Source of the DNA: Bacteroidota bacterium
GTDB lineage: Bacteria > Bacteroidota > Bacteroidia > Bacteroidales > JADFUO01
DNA length: 20,258 bases
Direction of reading: 5' to 3'
NCBI GenBank assembly: GCA_030614305.1
Contig: JAUWKH010000006.1
Span: forward strand, 1-20,258
Part shown: one piece after another, positions 7,351-15,757 of the stretch
Numbering within the stretch: the first letter of the stretch is position 1
How the letters are laid out: every line of letters starts with the position of its first letter
Translations under genes and position numbers: made by a program
The notes under the pieces: generated by a model
Databases searched by the model: none
Told to the model about the DNA's origin: nothing
The model's input: only the letters and a program-made list of their open reading frames with translations

Positions 7351-8538
7351 ATGGCTAAAGAAAAATTTGATCGTTCAAAACCGCATGTTAATATTGGAAC
7401 TATTGGTCATGTTGACCATGGAAAAACCACTTTAACCGCTGCCATTACATTAAATCTTCAAGACAAAGGTTTAGCAACTTATATGTCATTTGATGAAATT
7501 GACAATGCACCTGAAGAAAAAGAAAGAGGTATAACAATTAATACAGCGCACGTTGAGTATCAAACCGACAACAGGCATTATGCACACGTTGATTGTCCGG
7601 GCCACGCCGACTATGTAAAAAACATGGTTACAGGTGCAGCTCAAATGGACGGTGCAATATTAGTTGTTGCTGCCACTGACGGACCAATGCCACAAACACG
7701 TGAACATATTCTTTTGGCTCGCCAGGTTGGTGTACCTAAGTTAGTTGTCTTCATGAGCAAAGTTGATATGGTTGATGATGATGAATTGTTAGAATTAGTT
7801 GATATGGAAATCAGAGAACTGCTTTCATTCTATGAATTTGATGGCGACAACACTCCTGTTATTCAAGGTTCAGCATTAGGTGCATTAAATCAGGAACAGA
7901 AATGGGTAGATAAAGTTTTTGAATTAATGGAAGCTTGTGACACATGGATTCCATTACCTAAAAGAGATGTTGAAAAACCATTTCTAATGCCTGTCGAAGA
8001 TGTATTTTCTATTACAGGTCGTGGTACTGTTGCCACAGGTAGAATTGAAACCGGTATTATTCATACCAGCGACCCTGTTGATATAATCGGTATGGGTGCT
8101 GAAAAACTAAAATCAGTTGTAACCGGTGTTGAAATGTTCAGGAAAATATTAGACCGTGGTGAAGCAGGTGATAATGCAGGTCTTCTGTTAAGAGGTATTG
8201 ACAAGAATGCAATCCGTAGAGGCATGGTAATTGCTGCTCCCGGTTCAGTAACTCCTCATAAACATTTTAATGCAGAGGTATATATCCTTAAAAAAGAAGA
8301 AGGAGGAAGACATACACCATTCCACGACAAGTATCGTCCGCAATTTTATTTCAGAACAACTGACGTTACCGGTGAAATTTTCCTTCCCGAAGGTATTGAA
8401 ATGGTAATGCCCGGTGATAACTTGACAATAGAAGTTAAATTAATCTCCGAGATTGCAATGAACAAAGGTTTACGCTTTGCAATCCGTGAAGGCGGCAGAA
8501 CTGTTGGAGCTGGTCAGGTAACTGAAATTTTAGATTAA
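7351..8538 (+). CDS. tuf: Translation elongation factor Tu
   Basis: This 395-residue GTPase delivers aminoacyl-tRNA to the ribosomal A site. The GTP domain (about 1-205) shows the P-loop GHVDHGKT at 19-26, switch I ERGITIN, DCPGH of switch II, and the G5 motif GSALG. Domains 2 and 3 follow with [13 protein letters not shown], the tRNA/EF-Ts region [19 protein letters not shown] and a normal C-terminus. The length is normal. One position is odd: the guanine-specificity motif NKxD reads SKVD, with Ser136 (codon AGC at 7756-7758) where nearly all EF-Tu have Asn. Everything around it is intact, so the gene is not decaying. It follows four tRNA genes and precedes tRNA-Trp and secE, an order shared with E. 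coli thrU-tyrU-glyT-thrT-tufB. No Shine-Dalgarno site precedes the ATG. Confidence 0.98.
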   Translation: MAKEKFDRSKPHVNIGTIGHVDHGKTTLTAAITLNLQDKGLATYMSFDEIDNAPEEKERGITINTAHVEYQTDNRHYAHVDCPGHADYVKNMVTGAAQMDGAILVVAATDGPMPQTREHILLARQVGVPKLVVFMSKVDMVDDDELLELVDMEIRELLSFYEFDGDNTPVIQGSALGALNQEQKWVDKVFELMEACDTWIPLPKRDVEKPFLMPVEDVFSITGRGTVATGRIETGIIHTSDPVDIIGMGAEKLKSVVTGVEMFRKILDRGEAGDNAGLLLRGIDKNAIRRGMVIAAPGSVTPHKHFNAEVYILKKEEGGRHTPFHDKYRPQFYFRTTDVTGEIFLPEGIEMVMPGDNLTIEVKLISEIAMNKGLRFAIREGGRTVGAGQVTEILD

Positions 8539-8559
8539 TAATAAATTAACAGGTAATAA

Positions 8560-8603
8560 GTATAAGGTATTCTTATTTTTATCAGAATATCTTTACCTTA
8601 TAC
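8560..8603 (+). other. Hairpin between tuf and tRNA-Trp
   Basis: GTATAAGGTA (8560-8569) pairs with TACCTTATAC (8594-8603), and within it TATTCT pairs with AGAATA (8584-8589), leaving a T-rich loop and a small bulge. No T-tract follows, so it is a poor fit to an intrinsic terminator. It may shield the 3' end of tuf mRNA after tRNA-Trp is cut out, or modulate read-through into secE-nusG. The role is inferred. Confidence 0.5.
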
Positions 8604-8629
8604 CTTTATAGAAAAGTATATATAATTAT

Positions 8630-8702
8630 ACGGGTGTAGCTCAATTGGTAGAGTAGTGGTCTCCAAAACCATTGGTTGTGGGTTCAAATCCTACCACCCG
8701 TG
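8630..8702 (+). tRNA. tRNA-Trp(CCA)
   Basis: The acceptor stem ACGGGTG/CACCCGT is followed by discriminator G8702. The D arm is GTAGCTCAATTGGTAGAGT. The anticodon stem TGGT/ACCA has loop CTCCAAA, anticodon CCA. The T arm is GTGGGTTCAAATCCTAC. It sits 17 bases before secE, so cutting out the tRNA would create the 5' end of the secE message. Confidence 0.96.
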
Positions 8703-8719
8703 CAAAAATATTAGATTAA

Positions 8720-8917
8720 ATGGCTAAATTTAAATTTAAAAGTTACATTAAGGAAAGTTATGATGAATTAATTCATAAAGTTTCCTGGCCTACTTGGAAT
8801 GAATTGCAAAGTAGTGCAATTGTTGTATCCATTGCTTCCCTTATAATCGCTTTAATCGTTTATTTGATGGATATGTCATTTCAAACTTTATTGGAAAATT
8901 TTTATAAACTTTTTTAA
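8720..8917 (+). CDS. secE: Protein translocase subunit SecE
   Basis: This 65-residue protein is the short, single-span SecE form. A basic amphipathic N-terminal helix (about residues 5-20) leads into the conserved VSWPTWNEL motif (21-29), followed by one membrane segment at about 31-51 and a short tail. SecE clamps the two halves of SecY in the inner-membrane SecYEG channel. It sits in its usual place just before nusG. The start ATG lies 17 bases after tRNA-Trp with no Shine-Dalgarno site between. The following 65-base gap before nusG is AT-rich, with no full promoter match. Confidence 0.95.
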   Translation: MAKFKFKSYIKESYDELIHKVSWPTWNELQSSAIVVSIASLIIALIVYLMDMSFQTLLENFYKLF

Positions 8918-8982
8918 TAAATTTTTAATAATCTAATATTTTGTTATTTGATAATAATCAAAATAATTCCTTTGTATAAATT

Positions 8983-9525
8983 ATGAGCGAGCAAGTCAAA
9001 AAATGGTATGTTATACGGGCGATTAGTGGTAAAGAAAAAAAGGTAAAAGAATACCTTGATAGTGAGATTATCCGTCTTAATCTGAAAGATTATATCTCAC
9101 AAGTACTTATCCCGACCGAGAAAGTTTACCAGGTAAGAAAAGGGAAAAAAATAAGTAAGGAAAGAAATTACTTTCCGGGTTATATTCTTATAGAGGCTGA
9201 ATTAGTTGGCGAAATTCCTCATATTATAAAAAACATACCAAATGTGTTAAATTTTTTAGGAACAAAGGGAGAACCTGATCCTATTCGACCATCAGAAGTA
9301 AACAGAATCTTGGGTAAAGTTGATGAACTGGCAGAAAAGGGAGAAGAAATTAATGTGCCTTTTATTGTAGGTGAATCAGTTACAGTTACTGATGGACCAT
9401 TTAACAGTTTCAGTGGAATAATTGAAGAAATTAATGAGGAAAAGAAAAAACTGAAAGTCATGGTTAAAATTTTCGGCAGAAAAACCCCATTGGAATTAGG
9501 TTTTATGCAAATTGAAAAAGAATAG
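8983..9525 (+). CDS. nusG: Transcription termination/antitermination factor NusG
   Basis: This 180-residue protein has an NGN domain at about 5-115 ([16 protein letters not shown] at the start, the FPGYILIEA strand in the middle) and a KOW domain at about 125-178 ([32 protein letters not shown]). NGN binds the clamp helices of RNA polymerase beta-prime, and KOW contacts S10 or Rho, coupling transcription to translation or termination. The length and domain order are normal, with no NGN insertion. It is encoded upstream of the polymerase genes it acts with. The start follows an A/T-rich leader with no Shine-Dalgarno site. Confidence 0.97.
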   Translation: MSEQVKKWYVIRAISGKEKKVKEYLDSEIIRLNLKDYISQVLIPTEKVYQVRKGKKISKERNYFPGYILIEAELVGEIPHIIKNIPNVLNFLGTKGEPDPIRPSEVNRILGKVDELAEKGEEINVPFIVGESVTVTDGPFNSFSGIIEEINEEKKKLKVMVKIFGRKTPLELGFMQIEKE

Positions 9526-9575
9526 GTTATCAAATAACTTTTAAATCAATTTATATTTATAAGAAAAGAATTAAA

Positions 9576-10019
9576 ATGGCAAAAGAAGTTAGCGGATTAA
9601 TAAAATTACAAATCAAAGGAGGAGCTGCAAATCCATCACCCCCAGTAGGACCTGCATTAGGTGCAAAAGGAGTTAATATTATGGAATTTTGCAAGCAATT
9701 TAATGCCCGCACACAGGATAAAGCAGGAAAAATCATCCCTGTAATAATAACTGTTTTTAAGGATAAATCCTTTAGTTTTATAATAAAAACCCCTCCGGTT
9801 GCTGTTCAATTAATGGAAGCTGCTAAAATTCAAAAAGGTTCACCAGAACCAAACAGAGACAAAGTAGCTTCAGTAAGTTGGGATCAAATAAAATCAATTG
9901 CCGAAGCAAAAATGGTTGATCTTAATGCATTTACAGTTGAATCAGCAATGAAAATGGTAGCAGGTACTGCCAGAAGTATGGGAATAAATGTTAAAGGGAA
10001 ATTCCATTTTGACAATTAA
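9576..10019 (+). CDS. rplK: Large ribosomal subunit protein uL11
   Basis: This 147-residue protein has the uL11 signature throughout: the Pro-rich N-terminal domain ([20 protein letters not shown] at about 15-34) and a C-terminal rRNA-binding domain ([10 protein letters not shown] near the end). It binds the GTPase-associated centre of 23S rRNA at the stalk base, where it contacts elongation factors and, in bacteria with RelA, mediates stringent control. The N-terminal prolines that form the thiopeptide pocket are present. It lies 50 bases after nusG and 54 bases before rplA in the usual order. Confidence 0.97.
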   Translation: MAKEVSGLIKLQIKGGAANPSPPVGPALGAKGVNIMEFCKQFNARTQDKAGKIIPVIITVFKDKSFSFIIKTPPVAVQLMEAAKIQKGSPEPNRDKVASVSWDQIKSIAEAKMVDLNAFTVESAMKMVAGTARSMGINVKGKFHFDN

Positions 10020-10073
10020 TATATTAATCCTGCACTTTTGATTAATAGTCAAATCATCTTAAGAAAATAAACA

Positions 10074-10769
10074 ATGACTAAATTAACAAAAAACAGAAAA
10101 GAAGCTTTAACAAAATTTGATAAAAGTAAGTTTTATACATTAACAGAAGCTATTGATATTGTTAAAAATCTTACTTACACAAAATTTGATTCTTCAATTG
10201 ATATAGATGTACGCTTAGGTGTTGACCCGCGTAAAGCTAATCAAATGGTTAGAGGCACAGTCACTTTGCCCCATGGTACAGGAAAAACCATCAGGGTTTT
10301 GGTTTTGTGCACCCCCGATAAAGAAGAAGAAGCTATAGAAGCTGGAGCTGATTATTATGGTCTTGATGAATATATTCAAAAAATTAAAGGCGGATGGACC
10401 GATATTGACGTTGTAATTACCATGCCAAGTGTAATGCCTAAAGTTGGTGCTTTGGGAAGGATATTAGGACCAAGAGGTCTTATGCCAAACCCAAAAACCG
10501 GAACCGTTACAATGGATGTTGGAAAAGCAGTTAAAGACGTTAAAGCCGGTAAAATTGATTTTAAGGTTGATAAATTTGGAATAATTCACAATTCAATTGG
10601 CAAAGTTTCATTTGAAAATACAAAAATTCTTGATAATACAAAAGAATTATTACAAACCATTATCAAGTTGAAACCTTCTGCTTCAAAAGGTACTTACATT
10701 AAAAGTATTTACATGTCAAGTACAATGAGTCCTGGAATTCAGATTGAATCTAAATCAATAACCACATAA
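10074..10769 (+). CDS. rplA: Large ribosomal subunit protein uL1
   Basis: This 231-residue protein is full length for uL1. Recognisable blocks are the N-terminal helix region ([11 protein letters not shown]), [19 protein letters not shown], the LPHGTGK loop, the central [21 protein letters not shown] motif region and the C-terminal [18 protein letters not shown]. It forms the mobile L1 stalk that helps release E-site tRNA. In E. coli it represses the rplK-rplA mRNA by binding a mimic of its rRNA site; I could not confirm such a mimic in the 50-base gap ahead of rplK here. rplJ follows after 28 bases. Confidence 0.97.
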   Translation: MTKLTKNRKEALTKFDKSKFYTLTEAIDIVKNLTYTKFDSSIDIDVRLGVDPRKANQMVRGTVTLPHGTGKTIRVLVLCTPDKEEEAIEAGADYYGLDEYIQKIKGGWTDIDVVITMPSVMPKVGALGRILGPRGLMPNPKTGTVTMDVGKAVKDVKAGKIDFKVDKFGIIHNSIGKVSFENTKILDNTKELLQTIIKLKPSASKGTYIKSIYMSSTMSPGIQIESKSITT

Positions 10770-10797
10770 TTTTCTGTTACTTACAAGGTAAAATATT

Positions 10798-11319
10798 ATG
10801 AGAAAAGAAGAAAAAAATCAGCTTATTGATTCATTAAAGAAACAATTAACTAACAACGAATATTTTTATATTACTGATATTTCCGGTTTAAATTCTGAGG
10901 ATACTACAGCCTTAAGAAGATTATGTTTTAAAAAGGAAATCCAGTTGACAGTTGTAAAGAATACATTGCTAAAAAAAGCAATGGAAAAAATTGAAAAGAA
11001 TTTTGAACCTTTATATGAAACTTTAACAGGTTCAACATCTATTATGTTTGCTAAAACAGGTAATGCTCCTGCTAAACTGATCAAAGAATTCAGAAAAAAA
11101 TTTAACCGTCCAATTATTAAAAGTGCATACATTGAAGAAATGATATACCTTGGTGATGATCAGTTAGATTTTTTAATGAATATAAAATCTAAGAACGAAC
11201 TCATTGGAGACATTATCGGATTATTGCAATCACCTGTTAAAAATGTTATTTCAGCCTTACAATCCGGAGGAAATAATATTTCCGGAATACTAAAAACATT
11301 ATCCAAAAAATCCGAATAA
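10798..11319 (+). CDS. rplJ: Large ribosomal subunit protein uL10
   Basis: This 173-residue protein has the uL10 layout: an N-terminal rRNA-binding domain (YFYITDISGLNSEDTTALRR; LTVVKNTLLKKAM; LTGSTSIMFAKTG at about 77-90) and a C-terminal helix (LIGDIIGLLQSPVKNVISALQSG) that carries the bL12 dimers. It anchors the stalk to the GTPase-associated centre. The upstream gap of only 28 bases is too short for the long rplJ leader used in E. coli autoregulation, so control here must differ or lie within rplA. An AAGG about 10 bases before the ATG is a weak Shine-Dalgarno candidate. Confidence 0.95.
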   Translation: MRKEEKNQLIDSLKKQLTNNEYFYITDISGLNSEDTTALRRLCFKKEIQLTVVKNTLLKKAMEKIEKNFEPLYETLTGSTSIMFAKTGNAPAKLIKEFRKKFNRPIIKSAYIEEMIYLGDDQLDFLMNIKSKNELIGDIIGLLQSPVKNVISALQSGGNNISGILKTLSKKSE

Positions 11320-11330
11320 GGAATTCACAT

Positions 11331-11348
11331 TTCTGTTATTTAGCAGAA
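11331..11348 (+). other. Short hairpin between rplJ and rplL
   Basis: TTCTGT (11331-11336) can pair with GCAGAA (11343-11348) around a 6-base loop, followed by a T/A-rich stretch. It sits in the 85-base gap before rplL. It is too weak and lacks a clean T-tract, so I do not call it a terminator. A processing or stability role is possible because bL12 is needed in several copies per uL10. Confidence 0.3.
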
Positions 11349-11404
11349 TTTTAATAAAATTTAAAATAATTATTTAGAAAATCATAATTAAAAAACAATA
11401 GAAA

Positions 11405-11785
11405 ATGGCAGATTTAAAAACTTTTGCAGAGCAATTAGTTAATTTAACAGTTAAAGAAGTTAACGAATTAGCTGGAATTTTAAAAGAAGAATACGGAATT
11501 GAACCAGCTGCAGCAGCAGCTGTTGTTGCAGCACCAGGAGCAGGTGCAGGCGAAACTGAAGCAGCTGAAGAACAAACGGCTTTTGATGTAATCATTAAAG
11601 CCCCCGGACAATCTAAATTAGCTGTAGTTAAATTAGTAAAAGAATTAACGAGCTTAGGACTTAAAGAATCTAAGGAATTAGTTGATTCTGCCCCTAAAGC
11701 AATCAAAGAAGGTGTTACCAAAGATGAAGCTGAAGTATTAAAAAATCAATTAGAAGAAGCTGGAGCAGAGGTTGAAATTAAGTAG
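11405..11785 (+). CDS. rplL: Large ribosomal subunit protein bL12 (L7/L12)
   Basis: This 126-residue acidic protein has three parts: an N-terminal dimerisation helix pair (about 1-32), a flexible Ala/Gly-rich hinge (about 33-57) and the C-terminal factor-binding domain (about 58-126) with [20 protein letters not shown] and [12 protein letters not shown]. Several dimers attach to uL10 and recruit EF-Tu, EF-G and IF2. The length and motifs are normal. The start ATG follows an A-rich leader (AATAGAAA), typical for this phylum. The 133-base gap to rpoB that follows holds a promoter-like site and a hairpin. Confidence 0.97.
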   Translation: MADLKTFAEQLVNLTVKEVNELAGILKEEYGIEPAAAAAVVAAPGAGAGETEAAEEQTAFDVIIKAPGQSKLAVVKLVKELTSLGLKESKELVDSAPKAIKEGVTKDEAEVLKNQLEEAGAEVEIK

Positions 11786-11821
11786 TTGGTTTAGTATTTA
11801 CTGATAATAGAATTTAGACTA

Positions 11822-11852
11822 TTGACAGGTTGAAAGCCTTCATCTAATTTTG
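11822..11852 (+). promoter_or_regulatory. Candidate internal promoter for rpoBC (TTG-N20-TAATTTTG)
   Basis: TTG at 11822-11824 (within TTGACA) and TAATTTTG at 11845-11852 are separated by 20 bases. A transcript would start near 11859 and carry a leader of about 60 bases with the hairpin at 11887-11902. It would let rpoBC be made apart from the ribosomal protein genes. Confidence 0.55.
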
Positions 11853-11886
11853 GTAATTTTTTATTATTTTATTTACTACAAACCTC

Positions 11887-11902
11887 CCTGTCTTTGGGCA
11901 GG
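11887..11902 (+). other. GC-rich hairpin in the rpoB leader
   Basis: CCTGTC (11887-11892) pairs with GGCAGG (11897-11902), with one G-T wobble, around the loop TTTG. It stands out in an AT-rich gap and ends 16 bases before the rpoB start. It may be a leader structure, a processing signal or a remnant of a small dispersed palindromic repeat. Confidence 0.5.
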
Positions 11903-11918
11903 CTAAAAACTTAAAATC

Positions 11919-14900
11919 TTGGCTTTAAAAAAAACTGAAAGAATAAATTTCGCCTCTACAAAAATTCATGAAGAATATCCTGATTTTCTTGATATTCAGA
12001 TAAAATCTTTTCAGGATTTTTTCCAATTGGAAACAAATCCTGAAAATCGTGTTAACGAAGGATTATTTAAGGTTTTCAGCGAAAACTTTCCAATAACAGA
12101 TTCGCGTAATAACTTTGTACTTGAATTCCTGGATTATTTTATTGACCCACCCAGGTATTCAATTGAAGAATGCATTGAAAGGGGCTTGTCATATAGCGTT
12201 CCTCTTAAAGCAAAACTAAAGTTATATTGCACTGACCCTGATCACGAAGATTTTGAAACTATCATCCAGGATGTTTATTTGGGTATGATGCCATACATGA
12301 CTCCTAAAGGTACTTTTATGATTAATGGTGCCGAAAGGGTGGTAGTTTCTCAATTACATAGATCACCCGGAGTATTTTTTGGTACAAGCTTTCATGCAAA
12401 TGGCTCACAGTTGTACTCAGCAAGAATTATTCCTTTCAAGGGTTCTTGGATGGAGTTTACTACCGACATCAATAATGTAATGTATGCTTACATTGACAGA
12501 AAGAAAAAATTACCTGTAACCACATTATTGAGAGCTATCGGATATGAAAGCGATAAAGATATACTTGAAATTTTTGATCTTGCTGAAGAAATAAAAGTTA
12601 CTAAAGCAGGTTTAAAACGTGTAATAGGCCGCAAGTTAGCCGCAAGAGTACTGAAATCATGGATAGAAGATTTTGTTGATGAAGATACAGGTGAAGTTGT
12701 TTCAATTGAACGTACCGAAGTTATTATTGATAGGGAAACAGTACTTGAAAATAAACACATTGAACAGATCATTGAATCAGGAAATAAAACAATTTTGCTC
12801 CACAGAGACAATGTAATTGCAAGCGATTACAGTATTATCTTCAATACATTACAAAAAGATACTGCAAACTCTGAAAAAGAAGCAGTTGAATTTATTTATC
12901 GCCAATTACGTAATGCCGAACCTCCTGATGAAGAAACTGCACGTGGAATAATTGAAAAACTATTCTTCTCCGACAAAAGATACGACCTGGGGGACGTAGG
13001 AAGATATAGAATTAATAAAAAACTTGGAACAGATACAAATACCGACATAAAAGTATTAACAAAAGACGATATTATTTCAATAATTAAACATCTTATTAAA
13101 CTTGTCAATGCAAAAACCGAAGTTGACGATATTGATCATTTAAGTAACCGTAGAGTGCGAACAGTTGGAGAACAGTTATACACACAGTTCGGTATCGGAC
13201 TGTCACGTATGTCAAGGACTATACGCGAAAGAATGAATGTGAGAGATAACGAAGTCTTCACTCCTACTGATCTTATTAATGCTAAAACTTTATCTTCGGT
13301 AATAAACTCATTTTTCGGAACCAATCAGTTATCTCAGTTTATGGATCAAACAAATCCTTTAGCTGAATTAACTCATAAAAGACGTATATCTGCATTAGGT
13401 CCCGGAGGACTCTCACGCGAAAGAGCCGGATTTGAAGTACGTGATGTCCATTATACACATTATGGACGTTTATGTACTATTGAAACACCAGAAGGTCCTA
13501 ACATTGGTTTGATATCTTCTCTTTGTGTTTATGCAAAATTCAATAAACTTGGTTTCATTGAAACTCCTTACCGTAAAGTAGAAAACGGAGTAATTCAATT
13601 AAAAGAAAAACCTGTTTATTTAAGCGCAGAAGAAGAAGAAAGCAAAATTATTGCCCAAGCTAATACAATACTTAAAGATGACGGCTGTACTTTTCAAAAC
13701 GATATAGTAAAAGCAAGACATTTAGCCGATTATCCTATTATTGAAAAAGAAAAAGTTGACTTAATTGACATTGCTCCAAACCAGATAGCTTCCATAGCAG
13801 CATCATTAATTCCGTTTCTTGAACATGATGATGCTAACAGGGCTTTAATGGGATCAAACATGATGCGGCAAGCTGTTCCTTTGCTAAACAACGAGACTCC
13901 TATAGTTGGAACAGGTATTGAAGCCTGTGTTGCCCACGATTCTAGAGTGCTTATTAATGCTGAAGGTGACGGCATAGTTGAATATGTTGACTCAAGCGAG
14001 ATAATTATAAGGTATGCAAGAGATGAAAATGAAAAATTGGTAAGTTTTGATGATGATGTAAAAAATTATCATCTTACTAAATTTTCAAGAACAAATCAAA
14101 ATACATGTATTAACCTTCGTCCTATAGTGAAAAAAGGCGATAAAGTTGTTAAAGATCAAGTTCTTTGCGAAGGTTACTCTACACAAAACGGGGAATTGGC
14201 TTTAGGAAGAAATCTGATGGTTGCGTTTATGCCATGGAAAGGATATAACTTTGAAGATGCAATTGTTATTTCTGAAAAAGTTGTGAAAGAAGATATATTT
14301 ACTTCTATCCATATTGAAGAATTTTCTCTTGAAGTTAGAGATACAAAACGTGGCGTTGAGGAATTAACCAACGATATTCCCAATGTAAGTGCTGAAGCAA
14401 CAAAAGAGTTGGATGAGAACGGTTTAATAAGAATCGGTGCTGAAGTTAATGAAGGCGATATTTTAATTGGTAAAATCACACCTAAAGGTGAAAGTGATCC
14501 AACTCCGGAAGAAAAATTATTAAGAGCAATATTCGGAGATAAAGCAGGAGACGTTAAAAACGCTTCCCTTAAAGCTCCTCCTTCAATGAAAGGTGTTGTT
14601 ATTGATAAAAAACTTTTTTCACGAATAATAAAAGATAGAAAAAGCAAAGCGAAAGAAAAGGATATTACAAGCATTCTTGATGAAAAACATCAAAAAAATG
14701 TTGTTGAACTAAAAACAAAACTCGTTGATAAATTAACTATTTTGGTTAGTGGTAAAACCTCACAAGGTGTTTATAATAATTTTAAAGAAGAACTAATCTC
14801 CAAAAAATCAAAATTCACTCAAAAATTACTTGCTAATATTGATTACACAAATATAAATCCTAATAAATGGACAACAGATAAAGCAAAAAATAAATTAATT

Positions 14901-15728
14901 AAAACTCTTATCAATAACCATAATAACAAATACAAAGAATTATTAGGAATATATAAACGCAGGAAATTTGTTGCAACTGTTGGAGATGAATTACCAAATG
15001 GAATTGTTAAGATGGCAAAAGTTTTTGTTTCTAAAAAAAGAAAACTAAAAGTTGGTGATAAAATGGCAGGCAGGCATGGAAATAAAGGTATAGTTGCAAA
15101 GATTGTTCGTGAAGAAGATATGCCATTCCTTGAAGATGGAACACCAGTTGATATTGTTCTTAATCCATTGGGTGTACCTTCACGGATGAATCTTGGACAG
15201 ATTTACGAAACCGTACTTGGTTGGGCAGGAAAAAAATTGGATTTGAAATTTTCATCTCCAATCTTTGATGGTGCCACTATTGACCAGATAAACGAATATA
15301 TGAAAAAAGCTGAGTTGCCCGAGAATGGTAAAATTTATCTCTATGATGGCTGCACAGGCAAGCGTTTTGATCAGCCGGCAACTGTTGGTTATATATACAT
15401 AATGAAGTTACATCATATGGTTGACGATAAAATGCATGCTCGTTCAATAGGACCATATTCATTAATCACTCAGCAACCTCTTGGTGGTAAAGCCCAGTTT
15501 GGAGGACAAAGATTCGGAGAAATGGAAGTTTGGGCAATTGAAGCATTCGGTGCTGCTAACGTTCTTCAGGAAATACTTACAGTGAAATCCGATGATGTTA
15601 TAGGCAGAGCCAAAGCATATGAATCAATTGTTAAAGGTGAAAACATGCCAACACCAGGCATCCCTGAATCATTCAATGTTTTAATACATGAATTAAGAGG
15701 ACTTGGATTAAATATCACATTTGATTAA
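11919..15728 (+). CDS. rpoB: DNA-directed RNA polymerase subunit beta
   Basis: This 1269-residue protein is the beta subunit of core RNA polymerase, full length for Bacteroidota. The N-terminal block (INFAST, then [16 protein letters not shown]) is intact. The rifampicin region runs from about 465 to 495 ([21 protein letters not shown]), and the sensitive-type residues Asp476, His486 and Ser491 (E. coli 516, 526, 531) are all present. The active-site motif [12 protein letters not shown] carries Lys1048 and Lys1056. The C-terminus ends with the usual [12 protein letters not shown] block and LGLNITFD. The start codon is TTG: a stop at 11904-11906 closes the frame upstream, and the next in-frame ATG is past residue 100, inside conserved sequence. 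rpoC follows after 29 bases. Confidence 0.98.
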   Translation: MALKKTERINFASTKIHEEYPDFLDIQIKSFQDFFQLETNPENRVNEGLFKVFSENFPITDSRNNFVLEFLDYFIDPPRYSIEECIERGLSYSVPLKAKLKLYCTDPDHEDFETIIQDVYLGMMPYMTPKGTFMINGAERVVVSQLHRSPGVFFGTSFHANGSQLYSARIIPFKGSWMEFTTDINNVMYAYIDRKKKLPVTTLLRAIGYESDKDILEIFDLAEEIKVTKAGLKRVIGRKLAARVLKSWIEDFVDEDTGEVVSIERTEVIIDRETVLENKHIEQIIESGNKTILLHRDNVIASDYSIIFNTLQKDTANSEKEAVEFIYRQLRNAEPPDEETARGIIEKLFFSDKRYDLGDVGRYRINKKLGTDTNTDIKVLTKDDIISIIKHLIKLVNAKTEVDDIDHLSNRRVRTVGEQLYTQFGIGLSRMSRTIRERMNVRDNEVFTPTDLINAKTLSSVINSFFGTNQLSQFMDQTNPLAELTHKRRISALGPGGLSRERAGFEVRDVHYTHYGRLCTIETPEGPNIGLISSLCVYAKFNKLGFIETPYRKVENGVIQLKEKPVYLSAEEEESKIIAQANTILKDDGCTFQNDIVKARHLADYPIIEKEKVDLIDIAPNQIASIAASLIPFLEHDDANRALMGSNMMRQAVPLLNNETPIVGTGIEACVAHDSRVLINAEGDGIVEYVDSSEIIIRYARDENEKLVSFDDDVKNYHLTKFSRTNQNTCINLRPIVKKGDKVVKDQVLCEGYSTQNGELALGRNLMVAFMPWKGYNFEDAIVISEKVVKEDIFTSIHIEEFSLEVRDTKRGVEELTNDIPNVSAEATKELDENGLIRIGAEVNEGDILIGKITPKGESDPTPEEKLLRAIFGDKAGDVKNASLKAPPSMKGVVIDKKLFSRIIKDRKSKAKEKDITSILDEKHQKNVVELKTKLVDKLTILVSGKTSQGVYNNFKEELISKKSKFTQKLLANIDYTNINPNKWTTDKAKNKLIKTLINNHNNKYKELLGIYKRRKFVATVGDELPNGIVKMAKVFVSKKRKLKVGDKMAGRHGNKGIVAKIVREEDMPFLEDGTPVDIVLNPLGVPSRMNLGQIYETVLGWAGKKLDLKFSSPIFDGATIDQINEYMKKAELPENGKIYLYDGCTGKRFDQPATVGYIYIMKLHHMVDDKMHARSIGPYSLITQQPLGGKAQFGGQRFGEMEVWAIEAFGAANVLQEILTVKSDDVIGRAKAYESIVKGENMPTPGIPESFNVLIHELRGLGLNITFD

Positions 15729-15757
15729 CAAATTTAACTATTTATTAATTTCAAAAT

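Noticed and set aside
9526..9538. An inverted repeat GTTAT/ATAAC followed by T residues after nusG.
   Set aside because: Five A/T-rich pairs are not enough for a terminator, and rplK is expected to be read through from nusG.
10777..10791. A small inverted repeat (TTACTT/AGGTAA) just before rplJ.
   Set aside because: It has six pairs including a wobble and a 3-base loop. It is too weak to claim as an autoregulatory leader.
14174..14674. A 166-codon antisense open frame inside rpoB.
   Set aside because: It is a reverse-strand shadow of a highly conserved coding region with no recognisable domain. The same holds for other antisense frames in rpoB, rpoC, rplL and nusG.
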